DNA of 64,000 nucleotides. It comes from UBA2396 sp038042175. Its GTDB lineage: Bacteria > Planctomycetota > Phycisphaerae > Phycisphaerales > UBA1924. The notes under the pieces were generated by a model that saw nothing but the letters and a program-made list of their open reading frames with translations, ran no database searches and had not been told where the DNA came from. Below, in pieces: positions 15,522 to 23,960 of the stretch. Numbering within the stretch: the first letter of the stretch is position 1; the number at the start of each line of letters is the position of its first letter. The stretch is taken from positions 62,001 through 126,000 of the forward strand of contig CAYHQQ010000003.1 in NCBI GenBank assembly GCA_964358855.1, given 5' to 3'. The translations under genes and the position numbers were made by a program.

Positions 15522-16631
15522 GTGAACGCCCAAGGCAAGAACCGACACATCCCCCGCTGGCTGAGCGTCTCGACTGTTCTGGTTGCGTTCACGGTGGGGG
15601 TGGTTGTGCTCATGCTCTGGCTGGTCGGGGCGTTTAGGCCGAAGATTTCCGAGCACGATCCTTCCGCAGCGAGCGGACGGGCGATCGGTTCTGGACGAAT
15701 TGTTGAGGTCGTCGCCCGCGTCCTGCCGCTCGAAGAGACCGCCGTGGGCGCGATCCAGCCGGTGCATCGAGTCGAGATCGCGTCTCGCCTGCTCGCCCGT
15801 GCCCTGGAGGTGAAGGCGATCGCGGGTCAGAGCGTCGCCAAGGGCGACGTGCTCGTGCGTCTGGAGGCGACCGACCTCAACGCACGGCGCGCTCAGGCCG
15901 AGTCGGCGGTCGCTCAGGCTCAAGCGGCCTTGGATCAGGCACGCAGCGAGGCGTCCCGGGTCAGGGGCGCGTTCGAGCAAAACGCGGTCTCCGCGAACGA
16001 GATGGACCGGGTCGGCAACAACGTCAAGGGCGCGGAAGCCAACCTCGCGCGATCGAAGCAATCCCTGACCGAGGCCGAGACGGTCATGGAATTCGCCACG
16101 ATCCGGAGCCCGATCGACGGCACGGTCGTCGACAAGCGTGTAAATGCCGGAGACACGGTGTCGCCCGGCCAGGTCGTGGTCACGGTGCTCGATCCCAAGC
16201 GGATGCAGATGGTGGCGAGCGTGCGTGAGTCGCTCTCGCGGCATCTCACGGTCGGCGGCTTGGTGACTGTCAGAGTCGACGTCCTCGACCACGCCTGCGC
16301 CGGAACCGTCAGCGAGATTGTCCCAGAATCTCAGACGGCGAGTCGCACGTTCCAGGTCAAAGTCACGGGGCCATGTCCCCAGGGCGTGTACGCGGGCATG
16401 TTCGGGCGGCTGTCGATCCCTGTCGGCGAAGAGACCGTGCTCCTGATCCCCAAGGAGTCCGTACGAACGGTGGGACAGGTGGAGTGCGTCGATATCGCCG
16501 CGGACGGCGTACGCCGGCGTCGGGCCGTCCGGCTGGGTCGGACGATGGAGGGGCAGATCGAAGTGCTGTCGGGGCTGGTGGCAGGCGAGAAGGTCGTCGT
16601 CGATCTCTCGGCGGCCCCGGGAGGGAAGTGA
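15522..16631 (+). CDS. RND efflux periplasmic adaptor (membrane fusion protein)
   Basis: A 369-residue HlyD/AcrA-type adaptor that joins an inner-membrane RND pump to an outer channel. One N-terminal membrane anchor is visible (VSTVLVAFTVGVVVLMLWLVG, split here at residues 14-34). A lipoyl half-motif region (VHRVEIASRLLARALEV), a long Ala/Gln/Glu-rich coiled coil at about residues 105-185 and the second lipoyl half (ATIRSPIDGTVVDKRVNAG) follow. Beta-barrel segments close the protein. It starts at a GTG and ends 3 bases before the pump gene, so the two form an operon. Confidence 0.9.
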   Translation: MNAQGKNRHIPRWLSVSTVLVAFTVGVVVLMLWLVGAFRPKISEHDPSAASGRAIGSGRIVEVVARVLPLEETAVGAIQPVHRVEIASRLLARALEVKAIAGQSVAKGDVLVRLEATDLNARRAQAESAVAQAQAALDQARSEASRVRGAFEQNAVSANEMDRVGNNVKGAEANLARSKQSLTEAETVMEFATIRSPIDGTVVDKRVNAGDTVSPGQVVVTVLDPKRMQMVASVRESLSRHLTVGGLVTVRVDVLDHACAGTVSEIVPESQTASRTFQVKVTGPCPQGVYAGMFGRLSIPVGEETVLLIPKESVRTVGQVECVDIAADGVRRRRAVRLGRTMEGQIEVLSGLVAGEKVVVDLSAAPGGK

Positions 16632-16634
16632 CCC

Positions 16635-19600
16635 ATGGCTGAGCTTCCCACGCCCGCCCAGCCGGATCCGGCCACCACAGCCTCCGAACAGGAGCAGGGT
16701 GCTGGCGGCTGGATCAATGGGATCGTCAAGATCTTCCTGCACTCGAACCTTTCCATCATTCTGCTGGTGATCTCGGTCGCGCTCGGTGCGGCGGCGCTGC
16801 TCATCACGCCTCGCGAGGAAGACCCGCAGATCGTCGTGCCGCTGGCCGATATCTACGTGAACGCCCCGGGCCTGTCCTCGCAGGAGGTCGAGCGACTCGT
16901 CACCACGCCCCTGGAACGAGTCCTCTACCAGATCGACGGCGTCGAGTACGTCTACTCGATGTCGCGGACGGACGCGGCGATTGTGACGGTGCGCTTCGTT
17001 GTCGGCGAGGACCGCGAGCGGTCGCTCGTGCGACTGTTCAAAAAGCTCGAAGAAAGCAGGGATCTTGTGCCGCCGGGCGTGGCCGGCTGGGTGATGAAGC
17101 CGGTGGAGATCGACGATGTGCCGGTGGTCACGCTCACGCTTCGCGGGCGTGACGGGGTTGCGGCGGGGTCGGACGAGTACACGCTGCGCCGCGTCGCGGA
17201 AGAGGCCGCCGCGCGCCTGGCCACGGTTGAGAACACCTCTCGCGTCACCATCTCGGGCGGTCTGCCCCGGACGCTCACGGTGTACCTGGATCGAGAGGCG
17301 GTCGCCGGTCGCGGGCTCTCGCTCCTGGACGTGCAACAGGCGGTGCAGGTCTCGAACATCAGCACGCCTTCGGGCGTCATCGAACGCAACGACGGGGCGA
17401 TCAACGTGCGAGCGGGATCGGTCGTGCGCGACGGCGCCGACCTTGGGAACCTCGTTGTGGGCGTGTCGAAGGGCAACCCCGTCTTCCTCCGCGAGATCGC
17501 CCGGATCGAAGACGGGGCGTCCGAACGATCGACCTATGTCCGCCACGCCTGGGGTCCGGCGCGCGGCTTTGAGACGCACGAGCACGCCGCGGGGACTTTG
17601 GTCGGAGAAAGGGCACAGACCCCCGCGTCCGGTGCCAGCGCCGTCCAGGTGGGCAGTGTGCCCGGGGTTACGATCGCCGTCGCGAAAAAGAAGGGCACCA
17701 ATGCCGTTCGCGTCGCCGAAGGCGTCATGAAGGAGGCCGAGCGTCTCAGGCGTGAGGTGCTTCCCGACGGACTCGACCTCGTCGTGACCCGCAACAGCGG
17801 CTTGACCGCCGACGAGAAGGTCTCTGAACTGGTCGAGGGTCTGTGGGTTGCGGTGCTGATCGTGGTGGCGTTGCTGACGATCGGGCTGGGCTGGCGAGAG
17901 GCGATCGTCGTCGCGGTGGCGGTCCCGGTCGTGTTTGGGCTCACCCTCGCTGTCAACATGCTCGCGGGCTATACGATCAACCGCGTCACCCTTTTCGCCC
18001 TCATCCTGTCGCTGGGTCTCCTGGTCGACGATCCGATCGTGGATGTGGAGAACATCGCTCGACATTTCGGCCTGCGAAAGAGGGCGAGCCGCGCCATCAC
18101 GCTCGAGGCCGTCAGCGAGATCCGCCCGCCGCTCATCGCCGCAACGCTCGCGGTCATTGCGAGCTTTCTCCCGCTGTTCTTCATCACCGGAATGATGGGT
18201 CCGTACATGCGTCCGATGGCACTGAACGTGCCCGTGACGATGGCCATGTCGATGGTCGTTGCCTTTACGATCACCCCATGGCTGGCGTTCCACCTGCTCA
18301 AGAACCGGGCGTGGGCAACCGGCGGCGGGCACGCAGCGTCCGGTACTGGCGCGCAGGACGAGTTCGCCACCGCACGCGCCAGCCTCCAGTATCGCGTTCT
18401 GCGTCCGCTCCTTCGGCCGCTGCTCGTCTCACGCGCTCGGGCCTGGACCTTTCTCGCCGCGGTCGCCGTGCTCACGGCCGCCGCGGCGATGCTGGCGGCC
18501 TTTCGCCAGGTCCCGCTCAAAATGCTCCCGTTCGATAACAAGGCGGAGATTCTCCTGCTCCTCAACGCGGACGAGGGCACCACGCTGGAACGCACGGACG
18601 CGGTGGTCCGCGAACTTGAGGACGCGCTTGCGGGGATCCCCGAGGTGACCGACCTCTCGTCCTACGTCGGCTGCCCCTCGCCGATCGATTTCAACGGACT
18701 GGTCCGGCACTACTACCTCCGCACGATGGCGCACCAGGCGGAGATTCGCGTGAATCTCGTCGGCAAGAAGTCCCGTCGGGATTCGAGCCACACGCTTTGC
18801 CTGCGCGAGCGGGACACGCTCGCCGCGATCGCTTCCAGGGCGGGAATGCGTCTGAAGGTGGTGGAGTTGCCGCCGGGTCCGCCCGTGATCGACACCATCG
18901 CGGCCGAGGTCTACGGGCGAGATGATCTTCCGTATTCGAGCCTCTGCGACGCCGCCGCGGTCGTTGCGCTTCGCCTGGCCGCCGAGCCCGGCGTGGTCGA
19001 GCCCGACGACAGCGTGGAGGCGGACCATCGAGAACTGATCTTTCGTCCAGACCAGGAAAAGGCGGCTCTGAGCGGCGTGAGCGTGGCGGAGATCGCCGCG
19101 ACTGTTCAGGCCGCGCTCTCGGGCGCGAACATCGGCGTTGCCCATGCCCCCAACGAGCGTCAGCCCCTCGCGATTGTCGCGCGTTTGTCGCGAGCCGATC
19201 GTTCGAGCTCGCCCGATCTCTCGCGAATCCAGGTCCGGAGTCGATCAGGTGCGGACGCCAGCCTCGTGCCCCTGGCCGAACTGGGACGCTGGGAGGAACG
19301 GTCGGCCGAACAGACGATCTACCACAAGAACCTGCAACGCGTGGCCTATGTCTTCGCCGAAACCGCGGGGCGACCACCGGCCGACGTGATCGTCGATGTG
19401 ATCGCCGACCATGCCGCGGGCTCTACCGCTCCGCCGAGCAATGCGACCAGGGCCGCCGGCGGCTGGCTCGACGCCTCCTCACCACGCAAACTCGCGGGGC
19501 GCTCGCACCTGGTCCGCGGCGGCGGCATCCCGTGGAACACCTCCGATGGCACGAGGGTCGTCTGGTCGGGCGAGGGTGAGTGGAAGATCACGCTGGATGT

Positions 19601-20150
19601 CTTTCGCGACCTGGGACTCGCGTTTGCGGCGGCGCTGGTCATGATCTACGTGCTGCTTGTCGCTCAGACGGGCTCGTTCATGATCCCCGCGGTGGTCATG
19701 CTCGCCATTCCGCTCACGATGGTCGGCATCATGCCGGGCTTCTGGCTCCTGGGGTTGCTCACCGGCACGAGCGTCGGAGGCTACGCCGATCCGGCTTTCT
19801 TCACCGCGACGGCCATGATCGGCATGATTGCCCTCTCGGGCATCGTCACGCGGCAGTCGATCATTCTCGTGGACTTCATCCAGCACTCGCTCAGGCGTGG
19901 TCGCCCGTTCATGGACGCCGTCATCGAGGCCGGGGCCGTGCGTCTTCGCCCGATCATGCTGGTCGTGGCCGCCGCGATGCTCTCGGCGATCCCCATCACC
20001 ACCGACCCCATCTTCTCGGGCCTCGCGTGGGCGTTGATCTTCGGCCTCATCGCCTCCACGATCTTCACGCTCTTTGTGATCCCTCTGGTGTACTGGATGC
20101 TCTACAAGGGCGTGCCGGGACACGGGGTCGGCGTGCCCCGGGACGAGTAA
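16635..20150 (+). CDS. RND-family efflux transporter
   Basis: A 1171-residue proton-driven inner-membrane pump of the AcrB/CusA superfamily, slightly longer than the usual 1030-1050 residues. The first membrane segment is near residue 40. TM4 carries the conserved acidic pair in LGLLVDDPIVDVENIAR, which relays protons. A second periplasmic loop and a second set of membrane segments (from about residue 990) complete the two-fold layout. A low-complexity insertion near residues 310-340 and a Gly/Ser/His-rich one near 560 add length. With no outer-membrane gene nearby it must borrow one. Substrates cannot be told from sequence. Confidence 0.92.
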   Translation: MAELPTPAQPDPATTASEQEQGAGGWINGIVKIFLHSNLSIILLVISVALGAAALLITPREEDPQIVVPLADIYVNAPGLSSQEVERLVTTPLERVLYQIDGVEYVYSMSRTDAAIVTVRFVVGEDRERSLVRLFKKLEESRDLVPPGVAGWVMKPVEIDDVPVVTLTLRGRDGVAAGSDEYTLRRVAEEAAARLATVENTSRVTISGGLPRTLTVYLDREAVAGRGLSLLDVQQAVQVSNISTPSGVIERNDGAINVRAGSVVRDGADLGNLVVGVSKGNPVFLREIARIEDGASERSTYVRHAWGPARGFETHEHAAGTLVGERAQTPASGASAVQVGSVPGVTIAVAKKKGTNAVRVAEGVMKEAERLRREVLPDGLDLVVTRNSGLTADEKVSELVEGLWVAVLIVVALLTIGLGWREAIVVAVAVPVVFGLTLAVNMLAGYTINRVTLFALILSLGLLVDDPIVDVENIARHFGLRKRASRAITLEAVSEIRPPLIAATLAVIASFLPLFFITGMMGPYMRPMALNVPVTMAMSMVVAFTITPWLAFHLLKNRAWATGGGHAASGTGAQDEFATARASLQYRVLRPLLRPLLVSRARAWTFLAAVAVLTAAAAMLAAFRQVPLKMLPFDNKAEILLLLNADEGTTLERTDAVVRELEDALAGIPEVTDLSSYVGCPSPIDFNGLVRHYYLRTMAHQAEIRVNLVGKKSRRDSSHTLCLRERDTLAAIASRAGMRLKVVELPPGPPVIDTIAAEVYGRDDLPYSSLCDAAAVVALRLAAEPGVVEPDDSVEADHRELIFRPDQEKAALSGVSVAEIAATVQAALSGANIGVAHAPNERQPLAIVARLSRADRSSSPDLSRIQVRSRSGADASLVPLAELGRWEERSAEQTIYHKNLQRVAYVFAETAGRPPADVIVDVIADHAAGSTAPPSNATRAAGGWLDASSPRKLAGRSHLVRGGGIPWNTSDGTRVVWSGEGEWKITLDVFRDLGLAFAAALVMIYVLLVAQTGSFMIPAVVMLAIPLTMVGIMPGFWLLGLLTGTSVGGYADPAFFTATAMIGMIALSGIVTRQSIILVDFIQHSLRRGRPFMDAVIEAGAVRLRPIMLVVAAAMLSAIPITTDPIFSGLAWALIFGLIASTIFTLFVIPLVYWMLYKGVPGHGVGVPRDE

Positions 20151-20252
20151 GCATCCGTCCCCGAAACTTCTCGGGAACCAGCGCGGTGCGGGCCGCCTCC
20201 AAGTCAGTGTCTGCCAAACCACACTCGCCCACGCACCCCCTTGGAGGATTCC

Positions 20253-20576
20253 ATGACCACCACCGCAATGAACCGCAGCGACGCCAAGACGGCACCCGCA
20301 CAGGAGCGGGTCGACGCTCCCGACAACAGCTCCGTCATGCGCCAGACCCAGGGCGTGATCGGCTTTGTGCTTCTGGCGAGTGTTGCCGCGGCGTACTTCG
20401 TCGACTTCGCGTGGGTCGCTTTGCCGCTGGTGATTGGCCTCGGACTCGTGTTCGCCGGAGCCAGCGGGATGTGTCCGATGGCCTTGCTGATGGCTCGCAT
20501 GCCATGGAACAAGCCCGCGGAATCGAACGATCGGGAAGCCTCGGGCGGCTGTTGCGGCGGCCAACGTCGCCCGTGA
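20253..20576 (+). CDS. Small membrane protein, DUF2892/YgaP-tail-like
   Basis: A 107-residue protein with two hydrophobic segments (QGVIGFVLLASVAAAYFV and LPLVIGLGLVFAGASGMCP), matching the DUF2892 membrane module found at the end of YgaP rhodaneses. A cysteine in GMCPM and a terminal GCCGG pair could bind metal or carry sulfur. A GGAGG at 20243-20247 fixes the start at 20253. It lies 102 bases after the RND gene, before a carboxymuconolactone-decarboxylase-like gene, and may belong to a stress or detoxification operon. Confidence 0.8.
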   Translation: MTTTAMNRSDAKTAPAQERVDAPDNSSVMRQTQGVIGFVLLASVAAAYFVDFAWVALPLVIGLGLVFAGASGMCPMALLMARMPWNKPAESNDREASGGCCGGQRRP

Positions 20577-20635
20577 GGGTCCGCGATGAACCAATGACAG
20601 GCTCGGATCCAGGTGGCTCCAAGGAGGACCGAATC

Positions 20636-21028
20636 GTGATTCCAAACGCACCAGAGTTCTTTCAGAGCTGGCCCGGCGTCAACGGTGCGATGAAAGCCCG
20701 CGCGCCAGAGATCAGCAAAGCGTTCGGCCAGTTCTTTCAGGGACTCATGAAGGAAGGCGCCCTGAGCGTCAAGCAGAAGGAGCTCATCGCCCTGGGCATT
20801 GGTGTCGCCGTCCGATGCGAGCCGTGCATCTACCTGCACGTCGAGAAGTCGCTCCACGCCGGCGCGACGCCAGCCGAGATCATGGAGGCGGCCGGCGTGG
20901 CCGTCATGATGGGCGGCGGGCCCGTCTCCACCTACGCCCCGGTCGTGGCCGCCGCTCTGGATCACTTCGAGAAGCCGCCGCAGGCACCGCCTGTTGATGC
21001 CGCCGCCGGAGGGGGAGCGCAGCCATGA
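20636..21028 (+). CDS. AhpD/carboxymuconolactone decarboxylase-family protein
   Basis: A 130-residue CMD-family protein. The CEPCIYLHVEKSLHAG stretch is the CxxC...H redox motif seen in AhpD-like alkylhydroperoxidases, and GATPAEIMEAAGVAVMMGGG is the usual following helix pair. A perfect AAGGAGG at 20621-20627 lies 8 bases before the GTG at 20636, which fixes this start although the frame is open further upstream. It probably has peroxidase or disulfide-reductase activity. It is the last chromosomal gene before the integrative element. Confidence 0.87.
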   Translation: MIPNAPEFFQSWPGVNGAMKARAPEISKAFGQFFQGLMKEGALSVKQKELIALGIGVAVRCEPCIYLHVEKSLHAGATPAEIMEAAGVAVMMGGGPVSTYAPVVAAALDHFEKPPQAPPVDAAAGGGAQP

Positions 21029-21254
21029 GGCGCCCGTTGCCCGTTGGGCGACTTCACCCCGCGTAGGCGCTGCGCTGGGAAAGGCTGGCCTCGATGGAGC
21101 AGCGCCTGGTCAGGCCGTGAGCCAATCGGCCCGCGCGACACCTTCGATGTCCACACAGCCACTCGGCACAACCTTGCGGCGGCGCTTGTGGCGAACAAGT
21201 TCCGAATGAAGTGTTGAATGCCGACGACCCGACCCACACTGCCGTCTTGCTTTC

Positions 21255-21277
21255 AATGCCCCCCGAAGGACTCGAAC
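21255..21277 (+). repeat. Left attachment-site copy (tRNA-Lys 3' fragment)
   Basis: A 23-bp exact copy of 57,374-57,396, including the last 21 bases of tRNA-Lys read on the minus strand (T-arm half and acceptor stem). Identity stops abruptly on both sides, marking the far end of the integrated element. Confidence 0.9.
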
Positions 21278-21320
21278 AACCCTACAAACCCAAGCAGAAT
21301 GTACCAGATTCCGATCGAGC

Positions 21321-21340
21321 CGGTGCAGAATCCGGTGCAG
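21321..21340 (+). repeat. 20-bp direct repeat, left copy (possible integrase arm site)
   Basis: CGGTGCAGAATCCGGTGCAG occurs here 43 bases inside the left att copy, and identically at 57,244-57,263 near the right end. It contains two GGTGCAG units 5 bases apart. The rest of 21,278-21,559 has no supportable gene. Confidence 0.6.
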
Positions 21341-21559
21341 AGGCTGGCAAGTCCTCCGCAGGGGCTCCCCAGGCGATCGACGCATCCGTTATCAATCGCT
21401 GGATTGGGAACTGTCCGGTTCCCCTCACCCAACGCCAACGATCCGCCATGATCTCGGTCCTAGTGAATCGTCAAAACGAACGCACAGGCTAAGCGCAAGA
21501 AAACCGCCGCGTGCCAGCGGCGGTGAAGACCCGTGGGTTTCGTCCAGACCTATTGCCCG

Positions 21560-21718
21560 TCACTTTCGGATGATCGGGCGTCCCGGCATCGGGTTCGGAC
21601 AAGGCCGCGGGTTCACCGGCGGGAATGGCCGTTCTGGCACTGGCCGCGGATGCGGCAGTTCCGGGATGCTGGGACGGGTCGGAAGATTCGGTGGGTCGTA
21701 GGGTCTCGGGTGGTACAT
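21560..21718 (-). CDS. Small proline-rich protein
   Basis: A 52-codon frame with GGAG 7 bases before its ATG. The product is about one third proline (MYHPRPYDPPNLPTRPSIPE at the start) with many Arg and no hydrophobic core, so it is probably unstructured and may bind a protein or nucleic acid. It follows the DUF2188-like gene in the same direction. I do not recognise a family. Confidence 0.5.
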   Translation of the reverse strand: MYHPRPYDPPNLPTRPSIPELPHPRPVPERPFPPVNPRPCPNPMPGRPIIRK

Positions 21719-21771
21719 GAGTCAACTCCGAGAGCATGATCGTCGCGGGTACACCCCGCCATGACCGATGC

Positions 21772-22005
21772 TCAGTGCTTCTTGTCCTTGGGCGGATTCG
21801 GGTCGTTCCCGAAGCTGTCTTTGTCGCGAATCTGACCGTTCGGACGGTGGATCACGACTTCGGCTTGGTTCTGCCGAGCGATGGGCTTTGCGGCGGTTTC
21901 AGCCGCCCCTTGCGTCCGATGGTTTGACACCGGGCGCCCTCCTTCGGGTTTGACCTGCCAGTTGTTCCCGTTCGGGACGACGTGGACGTTCTGACCTTTT
22001 GCCAT
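21772..22005 (-). CDS. DUF2188-like small protein
   Basis: A 77-residue protein beginning MAKGQNVHVVPNGNNWQVKP and containing AAETAAKPIARQNQAEVVIH and HRPNGQIRDKDSFGNDP. This is the pattern of DUF2188 proteins (viewed as N-terminal VxVVPxxxxWxV, then xxHxxxGxIxxxxSxG). GGAG 9 bases before the internal ATG at 22005 favours this start over the longer frame to 22,104. DUF2188 function is unknown; members are common on mobile DNA. It diverges from the XRE regulator at 22,162. Confidence 0.75.
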   Translation of the reverse strand: MAKGQNVHVVPNGNNWQVKPEGGRPVSNHRTQGAAETAAKPIARQNQAEVVIHRPNGQIRDKDSFGNDPNPPKDKKH

Positions 22006-22161
22006 GACTGAGTTCTCCGGCTCCGGCGGTGGCGGACTACACGTCCAACACTCGCGCGTGCCTTGCGTTGCACGGATCATTCGCTTAGTGAATGCAGCAG
22101 TCAAGCAGCTTGCTTGAGAAACTTAGCGGCGAGCCTACTCTTCCTGATCCAGGAGAACTCC

Positions 22162-22560
22162 ATGACCGGCAAGGAGAGCGTCACGAACAAGCCAACAGGA
22201 CAAACTCTCGGTGAGTACCTAGCGAACGTCCGCACCTCTAAGCAGTTGTCGCTGCGCGAGGTAGAAGAAGCGGCAGGCGGCATCGTCTCAAACGCCTACC
22301 TCAGCCAACTTGAACACGGGCGTATCAACAAGCCGTCCCCGAACATTCTGCACAGCCTCGCCCAGGTGTACGGCGTGCCCTACGAGACGCTGATGGAAAA
22401 GGCCGGATACATTGCCGCTTCTACGTCGGATCAAACCGCATCGCGGCGTCATGGACGGGTCGCGACATTTGCCAAGGACAATCTCACCAACGAAGAGGAA
22501 GAGGCACTTCTGGAGTACCTGGCCTTCCTTCGATCGAAGAAAGGCAAACGCTCCCCATGA
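22162..22560 (+). CDS. XRE-family regulator of the XRE/ImmA pair
   Basis: A 132-residue Cro/C1-type repressor. The HTH lies near residues 20-80 (NVRTSKQLSLREVEEAAGG, AYLSQLEHGRINKPSP). A charged C-terminal helix (NLTNEEEEALLEYLAFLRSK) follows, like the tail of regulators paired with ImmA proteases. AGGAG lies just upstream of the ATG. It overlaps the peptidase gene by 4 bases. In ICEBs1-type control, such a repressor is cut by its ImmA partner to release element or defence genes; that role here is inferred. Confidence 0.88.
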   Translation: MTGKESVTNKPTGQTLGEYLANVRTSKQLSLREVEEAAGGIVSNAYLSQLEHGRINKPSPNILHSLAQVYGVPYETLMEKAGYIAASTSDQTASRRHGRVATFAKDNLTNEEEEALLEYLAFLRSKKGKRSP

Positions 22561-23474
22561 AAGCCGACGATCACTCTGTCGATTCCCAGCAGCTAGCCCG
22601 CATCCGCGAACAAGCCCGCATTGCCCTCAAATCAGCCGACGCGTTGGGTTGTTTTCCGACGCCGGTTGACGATGTGATCGCTGCGGCGAAGCACACTGTT
22701 GCCGCTCCGCTAGAGATCGACGAGGGATTTCTCGCGAAAATGCAAAAGAAGGCCGGGCGGGCCGGGAAGGCTCTTCGCAGTGCCCTGTCGAAGGTGTGGG
22801 GCGTTCTCGACGTCGCCGCCAAACTCGTGCACTTGGACAAACTTGTACCCGCGTACAAAGTCCCCTTCCTGAAGCTTCACGAACTGGGTCATGGACTTCT
22901 CCCTTGGCAACGGGACATATACGCCGTCACGGCAGATTGCGCCCAAACGATTGATCCCGAAGTCAGCGAAATCTTTGAGCGTGAGTCCAACGCCTTTGCC
23001 TGCGAGGTGCTGTTTCAACTCGACTCGTTTACCGCCGAGGCAGCAGATTCTCCCTTCGGCATAAAAACGCCGTTGGCTCTCAGCAAGAAGTACGGAGCAT
23101 CCGTTTACGCCAGCGTCAGGCGATACGTCGGTACCAACGCTCGTGCGTGCGCTGTCGTGGTACTCGATCCGCCAGAGTTGGCGGCTGGCGACGGTTTTCG
23201 TGCGACCGTACGGCGTGTCATCACGTCCGAGACATTCACCAGTCAGTTTGGCGAGATCCAGTTGCCGGAGACTGTGACGCCAAGCGACCAGATCGGACGA
23301 ATGGTGCCAGTTGGAGGGCGCAAAATGTCCCGACCGCAGACAATGGCTTTCACCGATCGGAACGGCACACGGCATGAGTGCGTAGCCGAGGCGTTCTCGT
23401 ACAAGTACTACGTTTTTGTATTGATCTATCCGCAGATGACTTTGACGAAGAAGATTGTGCTCGTGACGAGGTAA
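22557..23474 (+). CDS. ImmA/IrrE-family metallopeptidase
   Basis: A 305-residue zinc peptidase-like protein. The HExxH motif is HELGH near residues 108-112, and ERESNAFACEVLF about 34 residues on supplies the likely third zinc ligand. The C-terminal half (from about residue 190) is a separate domain without a family I recognise. It overlaps the XRE gene (ATGA) and precedes a GIY-YIG gene. It should cut the XRE partner upon a DNA-damage or entry signal, either for element control or to trigger the downstream helicase-nuclease. Confidence 0.88.
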   Translation: MKADDHSVDSQQLARIREQARIALKSADALGCFPTPVDDVIAAAKHTVAAPLEIDEGFLAKMQKKAGRAGKALRSALSKVWGVLDVAAKLVHLDKLVPAYKVPFLKLHELGHGLLPWQRDIYAVTADCAQTIDPEVSEIFERESNAFACEVLFQLDSFTAEAADSPFGIKTPLALSKKYGASVYASVRRYVGTNARACAVVVLDPPELAAGDGFRATVRRVITSETFTSQFGEIQLPETVTPSDQIGRMVPVGGRKMSRPQTMAFTDRNGTRHECVAEAFSYKYYVFVLIYPQMTLTKKIVLVTR

Positions 23475-23483
23475 GGGGTATGA

Positions 23484-23900
23484 ATGCCGCTTGACATTGA
23501 ACTCGATTGGGACTTGATTGAAGATGATCGCGATCATCGCTGGACGTTGAGCCGCGTTTTGTACGCTCTTTGCCATCCTGAAACGGATCAGATTCTCTAT
23601 CTCGGCAAGGCGGAGTACCAGAGCGTCCGCCAGCGACTGTCCTGCCGGTCGAAGGATGGCGTATGGAACCATGTGGCGGAGCAATTCGGTGTCGAAGAAC
23701 TGACCCTTCGCATCGGAGAGTTCATCACTGACGCCCGTTTGACGGTGGAGCTTCTGGCTGATACCGAATCGCTCCTCATCAAACGCATTCAACCCTGCTG
23801 CAATGTGCAGGCGACGCAGAGTCGCATCACTCGACCGGGACTTCGTGTGACATGCTCGGGGGACTGGCCCGAAACGCGCGTTCGTTTCGTTGACCGGTAG
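23484..23900 (+). CDS. GIY-YIG nuclease-like protein
   Basis: A 138-residue protein. RVLYALCHPETDQILYLGKA resembles the GIY...YIG core, with LYA and YLG in place of GIY and YIG. The catalytic-type glutamate region is present as TESLLIKRIQPCCN (E-x-x-L-I...P-x-x-N). An Arg that usually follows YIG may be one of those in SVRQRLSCRS. It sits 9 bases after the ImmA gene and 60 bases before a helicase gene, so it likely belongs to the same module. The core signature is degenerate, so nuclease activity is uncertain. Confidence 0.7.
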   Translation: MPLDIELDWDLIEDDRDHRWTLSRVLYALCHPETDQILYLGKAEYQSVRQRLSCRSKDGVWNHVAEQFGVEELTLRIGEFITDARLTVELLADTESLLIKRIQPCCNVQATQSRITRPGLRVTCSGDWPETRVRFVDR

Positions 23901-23960
23901 GTTTCGGCGCACGCTGGCCTTGAAGTTCCCCCGCCAAGTCCCTAAATAAAGTTTGATTCA

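Noticed and set aside
21211..21492. 93-codon frame covering the left att copy
   Set aside because: Its MPPEGLE phrase is just the antisense tRNA fragment; the rest has no family likeness or ribosome-binding site.
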